Shown here piece after piece: positions 45,905 through 54,588 of a DNA stretch of 64,000 nucleotides. This DNA is from Sva-07 sp963828415. Lineage in GTDB: Bacteria; Actinomycetota; Acidimicrobiia; Acidimicrobiales; Ilumatobacteraceae. Each line of letters starts with the position of its first letter. The first letter of the stretch is position 1. Under the pieces are notes generated by a model. That model did not search any database, was not told the origin of the DNA, and saw only the letters and a program-made list of their open reading frames with translations. The DNA is taken from the NCBI GenBank assembly GCA_963828415.1, contig CAWHEI010000003.1, positions 496,001-560,000 of the forward strand, in the 5' to 3' direction. Position numbers and translations under genes: made by a program.

Positions 45905-47032
45905 TCAGTCGTAGATGAGGACGCCGCGGATGTTCTTGCCGTTGCGCATGTCCTCGAAGCCCTGGTTGATCTCGTCGAGCGAGTAGGTGTTGGTGACCAG
46001 CGTGTCGAGATCGAGCTGGCCCTGGGTGTAGAGCTCGAGCAGCGCCGGGATGTCCTTGCGGATGTTGGCCGAACCGAACAGCGACCCGATGATCTGCTTC
46101 TCGAAGAGCGTCAGGAACGCGCCGGGCACCGCCATCGACGGCTCGACGGTCGGGTGGATGTTGGTGACGACGATCTTCGAGCGCTTGCCACCGAGGTGGA
46201 ATGCCTCGCCGAGCGCATCGCCGTTGCCGACACCCATCGTCATGATCACCTTGTCGAACCCACGTCCCCACGTGGAGTCGCCCAGGCCCTCCATCGCCTC
46301 GGCGATCGACGCATAGGTGTGCGTGGCACCGAGTTCCATGGCGGTCTCGCGCTTGAACTCGACCGGGTCGATCGCCGCGATGACGCGGGCACCGGCGAGC
46401 TTGGCGCCCTGAATCGCGTTGGCGCCGATACCGCCGGCGCCGACGACGGCGACGAAATCGTTCGGGCCGACTTCGGCGGCGTACACCGCGGAGCCCCATC
46501 CGGTGACGACGCCGCAGCCGAGCAGGCAGGCGCGATCGAGAGGGAGTTCCTTGTCGATCTTCACGCAGCTCGACTCATGAACCACGGTGTGCTGGGCGAA
46601 CGTGCCGAGCAGGCACATCAGGCCGAGGTCCTCACCATCGGCGGTGTGGTGGCGGGCCGTGCCGTCGGAGATCTGACGGCCTGTCGGGAATGCTGCGCCG
46701 CCGATGTCGCAGAGGTTCGAGTGGCCGGATGCACAGCTCGGGCAACGGCCGCACGCCGGGATGAATCCGAAGACCACGTGGTCGCCCGGCTCGAGACCGA
46801 CGACGTTCGGGCCGACCTCCATCACGATGCCGGCACCTTCGTGCCCGCCGATCAGCGGCATCGGCGAGGTGGCGCCGGCGAGGTCGCCGGTCACGAGGTG
46901 TTCGTCGGAGTGGCACATGCCCGACGCCTTCATCTGGACGAGCACTTCTCCGGACTTGGGCGGGTCGAGTTCGATGGTCTCGACGCTCCATTCCTGGCCG
47001 ACGTCTCTGAGTACTGCTGCCTTGGTCTGCAT
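45905..47032 (-). CDS. second NDMA-type zinc alcohol dehydrogenase
   Basis: The 375-residue enzyme shares the layout of its neighbour: GMCHSDEHLVTGDL, IGGHEGAG, the four-Cys structural site CGRCPSCASGHSNLC and VVGAGGIGANAIQGA. TIGR-type features of NDMA-dependent dehydrogenases such as DGTARHHT and SLFGSANIRKDIP are present in both. The two genes are in tandem with a 152-bp gap and a small CACCG/CGGTG hairpin (45873-45887), so they may be transcribed separately. It probably uses a tightly bound NAD re-oxidised through mycofactocin. Confidence 0.9.
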   Translation of the reverse strand: MQTKAAVLRDVGQEWSVETIELDPPKSGEVLVQMKASGMCHSDEHLVTGDLAGATSPMPLIGGHEGAGIVMEVGPNVVGLEPGDHVVFGFIPACGRCPSCASGHSNLCDIGGAAFPTGRQISDGTARHHTADGEDLGLMCLLGTFAQHTVVHESSCVKIDKELPLDRACLLGCGVVTGWGSAVYAAEVGPNDFVAVVGAGGIGANAIQGAKLAGARVIAAIDPVEFKRETAMELGATHTYASIAEAMEGLGDSTWGRGFDKVIMTMGVGNGDALGEAFHLGGKRSKIVVTNIHPTVEPSMAVPGAFLTLFEKQIIGSLFGSANIRKDIPALLELYTQGQLDLDTLVTNTYSLDEINQGFEDMRNGKNIRGVLIYD

Positions 47033-47087
47033 GAGCCGAACAGTACGTCAGGTGTCAACGCACGGCGGCATCGGACACACTGGCGCG

Positions 47088-47624
47088 ATGACCGCAAAGG
47101 AGCCCTCCCCCGGCACCGATCCGGAGAGTGTCGTCGAGTTCGTCAGGGCCTTACCCAACGACGACCTGCATCACCTGGCCGAGGTCGTTCGCCAGGTGCA
47201 GATCGAGCGGGCGATCGACGGCGGCGATCACGACGCGATCATCGCCGCAGGCTTCGAGTTGGGGTTCGGACGAGATGGGTTGGGCGTGCTGCCATGGGTC
47301 GAGGGCAGCGTGATCGTGTGCCCGGGCGGCATGGTGTCGAAGTCGAAGACGAGCCATCGCTGCCGATTCATCAGCGTCGACGACGTCTGGGTCTGGGACT
47401 CCGGCCTGCTGCTGCGCGAGGACAAGCGGTCATCCCCCGGCACGGCGGAGGGCTTCCGGGCGATCGCCCTCGTCCCGCTCGTCGACGGCACCGAGCTCGA
47501 CGTGGTCACCGGCAAGGCCCGCAGCGGCCAACACTCCGTCGACCACGTCGTGAGCTACGAGGTGCGCGGCGGCGACCTCGTCGAGGTCAGCCAACGCACC
47601 GTCACCCCCGCCAACATGCGCTGA
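47088..47624 (+). CDS. conserved-looking protein of unknown function
   Basis: The 178-residue protein starts at ATG 47088. Residues 10-45 are helical (SVVEFVRALPNDDLHHLAEVVRQVQIERA). The rest is beta-rich (GVLPWVEGSVIVCPGG, HRCRFISVDDVWVWDSG, GFRAIALVPLVDGTELDVV). It has no signal peptide or membrane segment. I do not recognise a family. It is divergent from the second alcohol dehydrogenase with a 55-bp gap and converges on the M16 protease gene. Confidence 0.7.
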   Translation: MTAKEPSPGTDPESVVEFVRALPNDDLHHLAEVVRQVQIERAIDGGDHDAIIAAGFELGFGRDGLGVLPWVEGSVIVCPGGMVSKSKTSHRCRFISVDDVWVWDSGLLLREDKRSSPGTAEGFRAIALVPLVDGTELDVVTGKARSGQHSVDHVVSYEVRGGDLVEVSQRTVTPANMR

Positions 47625-47636
47625 CCCACCCCTCTA

Positions 47637-47688
47637 CCCCACACCACACCCCCACACCACACCCCCACACCACACCCCCACACCACAC
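47637..47688. repeat. 14-bp simple tandem repeat
   Basis: About three and a half copies of cacaccacaccccc lie directly before the perfect 52-bp palindrome in the convergent gap. Strong C/A strand asymmetry is visible. Confidence 0.85.
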
Positions 47689-47740
47689 CGTTTGCGTTGC
47701 ATTTCCGGTGACCCGGGTCACCGGAAATGCAACGCAAACG
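47689..47740. repeat. 52-bp palindromic repeat, copy 3 (perfect)
   Basis: Both 26-base arms are exact complements, from CGTTTGCGTTGCATTTCC to the centre GACCC/GGGTC. It lies between two converging genes, where it could act as a two-way terminator. The other copies show that it is a dispersed element and not only a local hairpin. Confidence 0.95.
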
Positions 47741-47754
47741 TGGATGATCGAGGG

Positions 47755-50688
47755 TCAGCGAGGGACGACGCGAACTTCGATGTACCGATCGGCGGGGAGC
47801 CACCTTGACATCGCGTCGCGGACGTCGTTGGCATCGATCACGTCGACCCACTGCGCCTGGTCGAGGAACTCGTCGAACGATGCGTTGCCTGCCGGATCGG
47901 TGAACACCGACAACACCTCGTCGTTGATCTGTTCGTTGCTGAACAGGTCGAGCTGCTGGCGGATGTTCTCGCTCGCCGCCGCGAACTCCGCCTCGGTCGG
48001 GCCGGCGGCGCGTAGATCGTCGAGCTGCGTGGTCACGGCGGCAACGACCTCGTCGAGCAGTTCCGGCGCCGTCGTGTTCGAGATGTACGTCTCGGCGTTG
48101 GGAGTCCCTCCGTCGCCGACCTGCACGAACGAGAACGGCGAGTACGAGTCGCCCAGCTCCTCACGCACGACGTCGGTGAGGCGCGCCGTCACGACCTCCT
48201 GGAGGATCGCCGCCGCGATGTCGTCGCGCCGCTCTGGCGTCGCCGGCGCGGTGAACAGCATCGCAACCGACGCTTGGGCGCCCTCGCCGGCGACGGTCTG
48301 CTCGGCGACAATGCCGACTGGAGGGTCCGGCTCGACGAAGTCGACCGACTCGACCCGATCGGTCGAGGGCAACGTGCCGAGGTACCGCCGCGAGAGCTCG
48401 ACCACCTCGGCCACGTCGAAGTCACCGCTGAACGAGAAGGAGAAGTCAGAGGCGTCGCCGAACCGGTCGCGGTAGACACGGTCGATGTCCTCCGCGGTCA
48501 CCGAGTTGAGCGAATCGACCGTCGGCAGCAGGTACCGCGGGTCGTCGTAGCGTGCTTCCAGCAACGTCGCGAACTCGGCGTACCCCGGGTCGATCGACGG
48601 GTCGGACGCGAGCGCCAGTTCGTCGTCGAGGTATTGCTCGAGCGCGACCGGATCGACGCGGGGTTGCGTCATCGAGAGATGGATCAGCTGGAAGAGGGTC
48701 TCGAGGTCGCTCGTCGACGAGCTGCCGAAGAACCCTTCCGTGAACGAGTCCACGTACGCCTGCATCCCGACGTCCTTGTCGGACAGGAAGTCATCCAACT
48801 CGACAGGCCCATAGGTGGCGATGCCGCTCTGGCCGACCACAGCGCCGGCTGCGTCCGCGGCCGGAACGTCGGAATCGCCAAGCACCGCAAGGCCGCCGGG
48901 GCTGCGCGCTTCCAAGGCGACCTGGCCCTCGACGATCGTGTTGGTGTTGAGCGCGACTCGAACGCCGTTGTCGAACTCGAGCACGATCGGGTCGACGAAG
49001 TCGTCCATCCCGTTGTCGGAGAGCCGTTCGCTGGAGATCTCCTCGACCGGTTCGGGGGCGACCATCAGATCACCTTCGATGCCCGCGTCGTCGGGCCGCG
49101 GCGACAGATCTCGGTCGCGCATCGAGGTCGCCTGAGCCTCGAAGGTCGCCGCGTCGGGCACGTCGTCGGCCTCGCTCTCGGGCACGACGATCAGAACGTG
49201 CGGCGCCGATGCGGCAAGGCGCTGCACGAATCCGTACGCGACCGTCTCGGGCGTCACCCGTTCGAGTACGGCCTGGGTGAACTCGAATTGAGCGTCGGCG
49301 GTCGGAATGGGTTCGTCGGTGAGCGCATGGCGGACGTACTCGTCGGCGAAGTCAGCGTCCTGGCGCGAGTCGCGCCCGTCGTAGGCCGACTGCGCCGACG
49401 AGCGGTACGACTCGACGACTCGGTCGACTTCGGCCTGCGAGAATCCGAACCGGCGAACTCGCTCGTACTCGTCGAACACCGCCTGCGCGGACGCTTCGAG
49501 CGAATCGCCGTCGGCCGACACGATGATCTCGGGTGCGTCGAGGCTGCGGACGAAGCCACTCGAATCCACCCAGGCGTCGTCGAACGGCGCCGCGCCACGC
49601 AACGCGTCGTTGCCGAGACGCGTGGCGATGATGTCGAAGGCCATCGAGTCGAGGATCAGGTTCTGGTAGTCCGCTTCGACCGACTCACTGTTGGAGGCCG
49701 TGAGCGGCAAGGTGATCTGCGCCGACCCTTCGGCAACATCGGGATCGGCGAGGATCGACACCTGCGGTTCACTCGACGGTTCGACGGTCAACTCGGGGCG
49801 CGCGGGCGACGAACCCCTCGCAACAGCCGGTCCGAAACGTTCGACGATGCCGTCTTCGATCGTGCCGGTGTCGATGTCGCCGACCACGACGATCGCTGCG
49901 TTGTCGGGCCGGTACCAGTCGTCGTAGAACGTCCGCAGCGGCTCGGCGTTCATCTCGCTGATCGCCGCGTCGGTGCCGATCGGGTCCTTTCCCTCGTAGG
50001 GCGATCCCGCGAGGAAGAGTTCCTCCAGAGCGTCGAAGACACGGCCATCGGACGTCGCCTCGGAGCCACGCCACTCGTCGAGCACGACCCCACGTTCTGC
50101 TTCGACCTGCGCTTGATCGATCGTGGCCGCGGACAACCACTGTTCGAGCACGTCGAGGCCCGTGTCGACCACCGCCGGATCCTCGGTCGGCATCGTCAAC
50201 TGGTAGACGGTCTCGTCGTAGCTGGTGTAGGCGTTGATGTCGGCGCCGAAACCGGCTCCGAAGCTGCGCAGCACCGCAATCAGCTCGTTCTCGGGGAACT
50301 CCTCGGTGCCGTTGAACAGCATGTGTTCGAGGAAGTGGGCCCCACCGTCTTGCACGTCGTCCTCCAACGCCGAGCCCGCATCGACCGCCAGGCGCATCTC
50401 GACTCGGAGGCCGGGATTGTCGTTGTCTCGAATGAAGTAGCGAAGTCCGTTGTCGAGTTCGCCGATCACGATTGCGGGGTCGGCTTCGCTGATCGAGGGA
50501 AGTCCGGTCGGGTCTGGTGCCGTGACCGGCGTCGAGCCATCGACGGGTTGCGGTGCCGAAGTGCTCGCGGGAGCGCCATCGGGCACCTTCACCTCGACGT
50601 CAGACGTGGCGGTGCATGCCGCGAGCGTCGCGGCGAGAACGACCGCAGTTGCGGTCCAGAAACGTCGGGACCGACGAGCGGAGATCAC
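47755..50688 (-). CDS. M16-family zinc metalloprotease, lipoprotein
   Basis: The 977-residue protein has a lipoprotein signal (LAAC near residue 25) and two M16 halves. The first contains the inverted zinc motif HFLEH in GGAHFLEHMLFNG and the distal Glu in ERGVVLDEW; the second half lacks the motif, as usual in pitrilysin-type enzymes with one active half. It degrades peptides outside the membrane. Its start overlaps the sirohaem synthesis gene by four bases, an odd pairing probably due to compact gene order. Confidence 0.92.
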   Translation of the reverse strand: MISARRSRRFWTATAVVLAATLAACTATSDVEVKVPDGAPASTSAPQPVDGSTPVTAPDPTGLPSISEADPAIVIGELDNGLRYFIRDNDNPGLRVEMRLAVDAGSALEDDVQDGGAHFLEHMLFNGTEEFPENELIAVLRSFGAGFGADINAYTSYDETVYQLTMPTEDPAVVDTGLDVLEQWLSAATIDQAQVEAERGVVLDEWRGSEATSDGRVFDALEELFLAGSPYEGKDPIGTDAAISEMNAEPLRTFYDDWYRPDNAAIVVVGDIDTGTIEDGIVERFGPAVARGSSPARPELTVEPSSEPQVSILADPDVAEGSAQITLPLTASNSESVEADYQNLILDSMAFDIIATRLGNDALRGAAPFDDAWVDSSGFVRSLDAPEIIVSADGDSLEASAQAVFDEYERVRRFGFSQAEVDRVVESYRSSAQSAYDGRDSRQDADFADEYVRHALTDEPIPTADAQFEFTQAVLERVTPETVAYGFVQRLAASAPHVLIVVPESEADDVPDAATFEAQATSMRDRDLSPRPDDAGIEGDLMVAPEPVEEISSERLSDNGMDDFVDPIVLEFDNGVRVALNTNTIVEGQVALEARSPGGLAVLGDSDVPAADAAGAVVGQSGIATYGPVELDDFLSDKDVGMQAYVDSFTEGFFGSSSTSDLETLFQLIHLSMTQPRVDPVALEQYLDDELALASDPSIDPGYAEFATLLEARYDDPRYLLPTVDSLNSVTAEDIDRVYRDRFGDASDFSFSFSGDFDVAEVVELSRRYLGTLPSTDRVESVDFVEPDPPVGIVAEQTVAGEGAQASVAMLFTAPATPERRDDIAAAILQEVVTARLTDVVREELGDSYSPFSFVQVGDGGTPNAETYISNTTAPELLDEVVAAVTTQLDDLRAAGPTEAEFAAASENIRQQLDLFSNEQINDEVLSVFTDPAGNASFDEFLDQAQWVDVIDANDVRDAMSRWLPADRYIEVRVVPR

Positions 50689-51287
50689 GGGGCGAGACTA
50701 CGACCGCCGAGCGCTTCGGTGATGCCGCGTCGAACGCGGTCGGTCCAGTCGATGTCCTCGGTCGACGCGCCGCTCGCCTGCACCGCTGCTCGCTCTGCGG
50801 CGAGGGTCTCCGCGAGCGTGCCGATCTCGTCCGTGAGGAACTCGTCGATCACGTTGCGCAACTCGCGTGCGAGCGCCGGGCTTGCACCGTCGGTGCTGAC
50901 CGCAATCGTGACGCGGCCTCGCCGGGCGATCGCCGGGAGGATGAACTCACAGTCGACGGGTTGGTCGGCGGCGTTGGTCCAGATCCCGCGGCCACGCGCC
51001 TCGGCGGAGATCGTCGCATCGACCTGCTCGTCGCCGGTCGCGGTCACGACGAGTCGGACGCCATCGAGGTCCGCGGTCTCGAACGCACGAGGCCGCAGGT
51101 CGTCGATCGTGGCCACGTCGACATGCTCGCTCACGTCCGCTGCGACAAGGCGAACCCTGGCACCGGCGGCGGCAAGGCCCTCTGCCTTACGGGCACCGAT
51201 TCGTCCCCCGCCGACGACGAGCACGTCCATGTCGTGGAGGTCGAGGAACACCGGGTAGGCGAACGTCGACGCCGATTCGAGGGGCAT
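50685..51287 (-). CDS. precorrin-2 dehydrogenase/ferrochelatase
   Basis: The 200-residue protein resembles Met8/CysG N-terminal domains, which oxidise precorrin-2 and can insert iron to make sirohaem. It has an NAD fold (DVLVVGGGRIGARKAEGL), then LRPRAFETADLDGVRLVVTATGD and IWTNAADQPVDCEFILPAI. ATG 51287 fits family length; a longer opening crosses the promoter. It is divergent to the APS reductase gene and supplies sirohaem for the sulfite reductase in this cluster. Confidence 0.9.
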   Translation of the reverse strand: MPLESASTFAYPVFLDLHDMDVLVVGGGRIGARKAEGLAAAGARVRLVAADVSEHVDVATIDDLRPRAFETADLDGVRLVVTATGDEQVDATISAEARGRGIWTNAADQPVDCEFILPAIARRGRVTIAVSTDGASPALARELRNVIDEFLTDEIGTLAETLAAERAAVQASGASTEDIDWTDRVRRGITEALGGRSLAP

Positions 51288-51302
51288 TTCGGAAGTGTAC
51301 GA

Positions 51303-51345
51303 AATCAATTCCCTACAAAGTTGATCTGTTTGGTCGGAATTGATT
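51303..51345. promoter_or_regulatory. inverted repeat in the divergent sulfur-gene promoter
   Basis: AATCAATTCC (51303-51312) and GGAATTGATT (51336-51345) are perfect ten-base arms 23 bp apart. They fill the A/T-rich 69-bp gap between divergent sirohaem and APS reductase genes, so one regulator could control both. Its identity is not in the window. Confidence 0.6.
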
Positions 51346-51356
51346 GAATACACCCC

Positions 51357-52037
51357 GTGACCGCCTCGTCCACCCACCTCGCCGCCCACCTCACCGTCAG
51401 ACCCTCCGAGACCGACGACCCCGTCGTCGATGCCCATCGCGTCCTGCGTTGGGCGCATCGGCAATTCGGCGGCGGGCTCTGTGTGACCGCCAGCTTCGGC
51501 GACGCCGTGCTCGCTCACGTGGCCAGTGAAGCGATCCCCGGCATCGAGATCACCCTGCTCGACACCGGCTACCTGTTCGCCGAAACCGAATGGTTCGCCG
51601 ACGACCTCCGCACTCGCTTCGACCTCAACCTGCGCATCATCCGTCCCGAGCCCGGCCTACCTGTCAATGTCTGGCAGACCGACACCGACGCCTGCTGCGC
51701 CGCCCGGAAGGTCGAGCCGCTCAGCCGGGCACTGGCCGGGCGGACGGCCTGGGTCAGCGGGCTCCGACGCAGCGACTCGAACGCACGGCGCACGGCGCCG
51801 TTCGTGCACGACGACCTGCTGCGCGGCGTCGTCAAGATCAATCCGCTCGCCGCATGGACCGACGCCCACGTGGTCACCTATGTCGCCGCCTACGGCATCC
51901 CCGACCACCCGCTCGCCGACCGTGGCTACCCGTCGGTCGGGTGCTGGCCGTGCACCCGACCGGTCGCCGATGGCGACGACCAGCGCGCCGGTCGGTGGGC
52001 CGACAGCGCCAAGACCGAATGCGGGCTGCACCTGTGA
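51357..52037 (+). CDS. cysH: assimilatory adenylyl-sulfate reductase
   Basis: The 226-residue enzyme reduces activated sulfate to sulfite. The PP-loop-type ATP fold reads TASFGDAVLAHVA. Two cysteine pairs (DACCAARKVEPL and GCWPCTRPV) mark the iron-sulfur APS-reductase type rather than the clusterless PAPS type, and KTECGLHL near the C-terminus holds the catalytic cysteine. The GTG at 51357 begins translation 12 bp after the inverted repeat. It overlaps the sulfite reductase gene by four bases. Confidence 0.94.
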   Translation: MTASSTHLAAHLTVRPSETDDPVVDAHRVLRWAHRQFGGGLCVTASFGDAVLAHVASEAIPGIEITLLDTGYLFAETEWFADDLRTRFDLNLRIIRPEPGLPVNVWQTDTDACCAARKVEPLSRALAGRTAWVSGLRRSDSNARRTAPFVHDDLLRGVVKINPLAAWTDAHVVTYVAAYGIPDHPLADRGYPSVGCWPCTRPVADGDDQRAGRWADSAKTECGLHL

Positions 52038-53758
52038 GCGCCGACGCCGAAGCCATCAAACTCGCCAGCAACTACCTCGGCGGCACGATCGGCGACGAGC
52101 TGGTCAACGACCGGGACGACTTCGATCACGACGCCGAGCTCTTGCTGAAGTTCCACGGGATCTACCAACAGGACGACCGCGACATCCGGCGCGCCCGCAC
52201 GCAACTGAAGCTGCCACTCGACTACTCGTGCATGGTGCGAGCGTCGGTTCCCGGCGGCGCGATCACCAACGCTCAATGGCTCGCACTCGATCGGGTGGCG
52301 ACACTGGCCGACAACAAGTTGCGCCTCACGACCCGGCAGGGCGTGCAGTACCACGTCGTCCACAAGGGCGAATTGCGAGAGCTCGTCGGCGGGATCAACT
52401 CGTCGCTGTTGACCACGCTCGGCGCATGCGGCGACGTCGTGCGCAACGTGATGGCCTGCCCACTCCCCCACCCCGAACGTCGCGCTGTGGTCGATCCGCT
52501 GCTTGCGGCCATCGTGGCCCGGTTCCGCCCTCAGACCGAGAGTTACTGGGAATTGTGGGTCGACGGCGAGCGGGCGGTGTCGGCAGAAACACCCGACGTC
52601 AGCGCACCGATCGATGACGTCGAGCCGATCTACGGCGCGGCGTACCTGCCCCGCAAGTTCAAGATCGCGATCGGCTGGCCGGGCGACAACTGCGTCGACA
52701 TCTACACCAACGACGTCGGGATCGTGCCGACACTGTCGGAGGGAACCACGGGAGAGCTGACCGGCTACGTGGTGCTCGCCGGCGGCGGGATGGGGATGAG
52801 CCACAGCCGCCCGGATGACACCTATCCCCTGCTCGCGCAGCCAGTCGCATGGGTGCCGCCGGCCGACGTGGTGACGGTGGTCGAGGCGATCGTCACCACA
52901 CAACGCGACCATGGCAACCGCGAGGACCGGTCGAGAGCCCGCCTCAAGTACCTGCTCGAGGCTCGCGGTGTGGATTGGCTGCGTGACCAGATCGAGGAGC
53001 GCACCGGGCTCACGTTGGCAGCGCCGGTCGCGCTGCCCGACTGGGAGGTCGACGCCCACCACGGCTGGCACGACGTCGACGGCTCCAGTGCGCTCGGCCT
53101 GCCCGTGCCGTCCGGCAAGGTGGCGGGCGGGTTGCGCCTCGCGCTCCGACGGCTCGTGGCCGATTCGACCGTTCGCGAGTTGCGCGTCACGCCACGTCAG
53201 GATCTGCTGCTGCTCGGCGTCACCGATCGGGTCGCGGTCGAGAACGTGCTCCGGGCGAACGGGGTTCGTCTCGCCGACGATCAGAGCCCGACACGGAATC
53301 TGGCGATCGCGTGCCCCGCGTTGCCGACGTGCAGCAAGGCGCTGGGCGAGGCCGAGCGGGTACTGCCCGACGTGGTCGATCGTCTCGAGAAGGTACTCGC
53401 GGACACCGGGAACACGGGTCTGCCGCTGCGGTTGAACATGACCGGCTGCCCCAATGGTTGTTCCCGGCCGTATGCCGCAGAGCTCGGCATCGTCGGGCGA
53501 ACCAAGAAGAACTACGACATCTTCGTCGGCGGTTCGCCGGCGGGCGACCGACTCGCCAGGCTCCTGCGCGCCGACGTCCCGCTGACCGAGGTCCCCGAAC
53601 TCCTGCGCCCGCTGCTCGACGCGTTCTCCCGGTCCGACGGCGAGGTTCAGAGCTTCGGCGACTGGGCGGTCGACCAGGACTGGGCGCACCTCCAATCGCT
53701 CCTCCCCGCCGCCACCTCGCGCCGCCGCGCCCACGTCGATCCGGACCCTGCGACATGA
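52034..53758 (+). CDS. sulfite reductase (sirohaem, iron-sulfur)
   Basis: The 574-residue enzyme reduces sulfite to sulfide. It has the paired nitrite/sulfite reductase repeats (first: LTTRQGVQYH; second after residue 340) and the four cysteines that hold the 4Fe-4S cluster and sirohaem: ACPALPTC and MTGCPNGC. It resembles the CysI-like type; an electron donor gene is not adjacent. A nitrite reductase is the alternative from sequence alone, but the APS reductase coupling argues for sulfite. Confidence 0.92.
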   Translation: MSADAEAIKLASNYLGGTIGDELVNDRDDFDHDAELLLKFHGIYQQDDRDIRRARTQLKLPLDYSCMVRASVPGGAITNAQWLALDRVATLADNKLRLTTRQGVQYHVVHKGELRELVGGINSSLLTTLGACGDVVRNVMACPLPHPERRAVVDPLLAAIVARFRPQTESYWELWVDGERAVSAETPDVSAPIDDVEPIYGAAYLPRKFKIAIGWPGDNCVDIYTNDVGIVPTLSEGTTGELTGYVVLAGGGMGMSHSRPDDTYPLLAQPVAWVPPADVVTVVEAIVTTQRDHGNREDRSRARLKYLLEARGVDWLRDQIEERTGLTLAAPVALPDWEVDAHHGWHDVDGSSALGLPVPSGKVAGGLRLALRRLVADSTVRELRVTPRQDLLLLGVTDRVAVENVLRANGVRLADDQSPTRNLAIACPALPTCSKALGEAERVLPDVVDRLEKVLADTGNTGLPLRLNMTGCPNGCSRPYAAELGIVGRTKKNYDIFVGGSPAGDRLARLLRADVPLTEVPELLRPLLDAFSRSDGEVQSFGDWAVDQDWAHLQSLLPAATSRRRAHVDPDPAT

Positions 53759-53771
53759 GCACCCCAACCCC

Positions 53772-53823
53772 CGTTTGCGTTGCAGATTCGGTGGGGCGGG
53801 TCACCCGAATCGTCACACAAACG
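53772..53823. repeat. 52-bp palindromic repeat, copy 4
   Basis: CGTTTGCGTTGCAG starts the left arm and the centre GGGTCACC is kept; the right arm ends CACACAAACG with mismatches. It fills the 70-bp gap between sulfite reductase and the methyltransferase genes. Confidence 0.85.
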
Positions 53824-53828
53824 GTGGA

Positions 53829-54584
53829 ATGGTGGTCGATGTGAGCGTGGCGTTGGTCGGAGCCGGGCCCGGGGATGCGGACCTGCTCACGCTGAAAGCG
53901 GCGCGCCTGCTGGCGACCGCCGAAGTGGTGGTGCACGATGCGCTGGTCGGCGACGACGTGCTGGCGCTGATCCCCGACGACGCCGAACGGATCGACGTGG
54001 GCAAGCGGCCTGGCCGTCCGACGCCGCAGGAGATGATCTCCGCACTCCTCGTCGAACTCGGCCGCCAGGGAAAGCGTGTGGTCCGCCTCAAGGGCGGCGA
54101 CCCGTTCGTCTTCGGACGCGGTGGCGAGGAAGCCGAGGCGTTGGCCGCCGCCGGCGTCCCGTTCGAGGTCGTGCCGGGCATCTCGTCGTCGGTCGCAGCA
54201 CCCGCGGCTGCCGGCATTCCCGTCACCCATCGGGGTGTCTCCGCCGCCTTCACCGTCGTCACGGGCCACCGCCGCGCCGGTGAACCGGACGTCGATTGGC
54301 GTTCGCTCGCCAAGGTTGGCGGCACGATCGTCGTCCTGATGGGCGTCGCCCAACGAGCGTCGATCGCCGCCGAACTGATCACGGGCGGACTCGCCACGAC
54401 GACGCCGGTCGCCGCCATCGAATCGGCCACCACCGACGCGCAGGTGGTCGGACGCTGGACCCTCGCCGAACTCGCGGACGCCGACGTCCGTTCCCCCTCG
54501 GTCATCGTGATCGGCGCGGTCGCCGCGTTCGAGTTCACCGCGTTGCCGAGCACGGTGCCAGCGCTGCTCACCACGGCAGACTGA
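53829..54584 (+). CDS. cobA: uroporphyrinogen-III C-methyltransferase
   Basis: The 251-residue SAM-dependent enzyme makes precorrin-2, the precursor of sirohaem and cobalamin. Family motifs are VGAGPGDADLLTLKAARLL, VVVHDALV, VRLKGGDPFVFGRGGEEAEAL and VVPGISSSVAAPA. It completes the sirohaem branch with the dehydrogenase at 50685 and directly follows the sulfite reductase gene. The ATG at 53829 begins six bases after the palindromic repeat. Confidence 0.95.
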   Translation: MVVDVSVALVGAGPGDADLLTLKAARLLATAEVVVHDALVGDDVLALIPDDAERIDVGKRPGRPTPQEMISALLVELGRQGKRVVRLKGGDPFVFGRGGEEAEALAAAGVPFEVVPGISSSVAAPAAAGIPVTHRGVSAAFTVVTGHRRAGEPDVDWRSLAKVGGTIVVLMGVAQRASIAAELITGGLATTTPVAAIESATTDAQVVGRWTLAELADADVRSPSVIVIGAVAAFEFTALPSTVPALLTTAD

Positions 54585-54588
54585 ACAG

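Noticed and set aside
48274..51258. 994-codon open frame antisense to the M16 protease and sirohaem genes
   Set aside because: The opposite strand holds two proteins with complete catalytic motifs; the antisense product has none.
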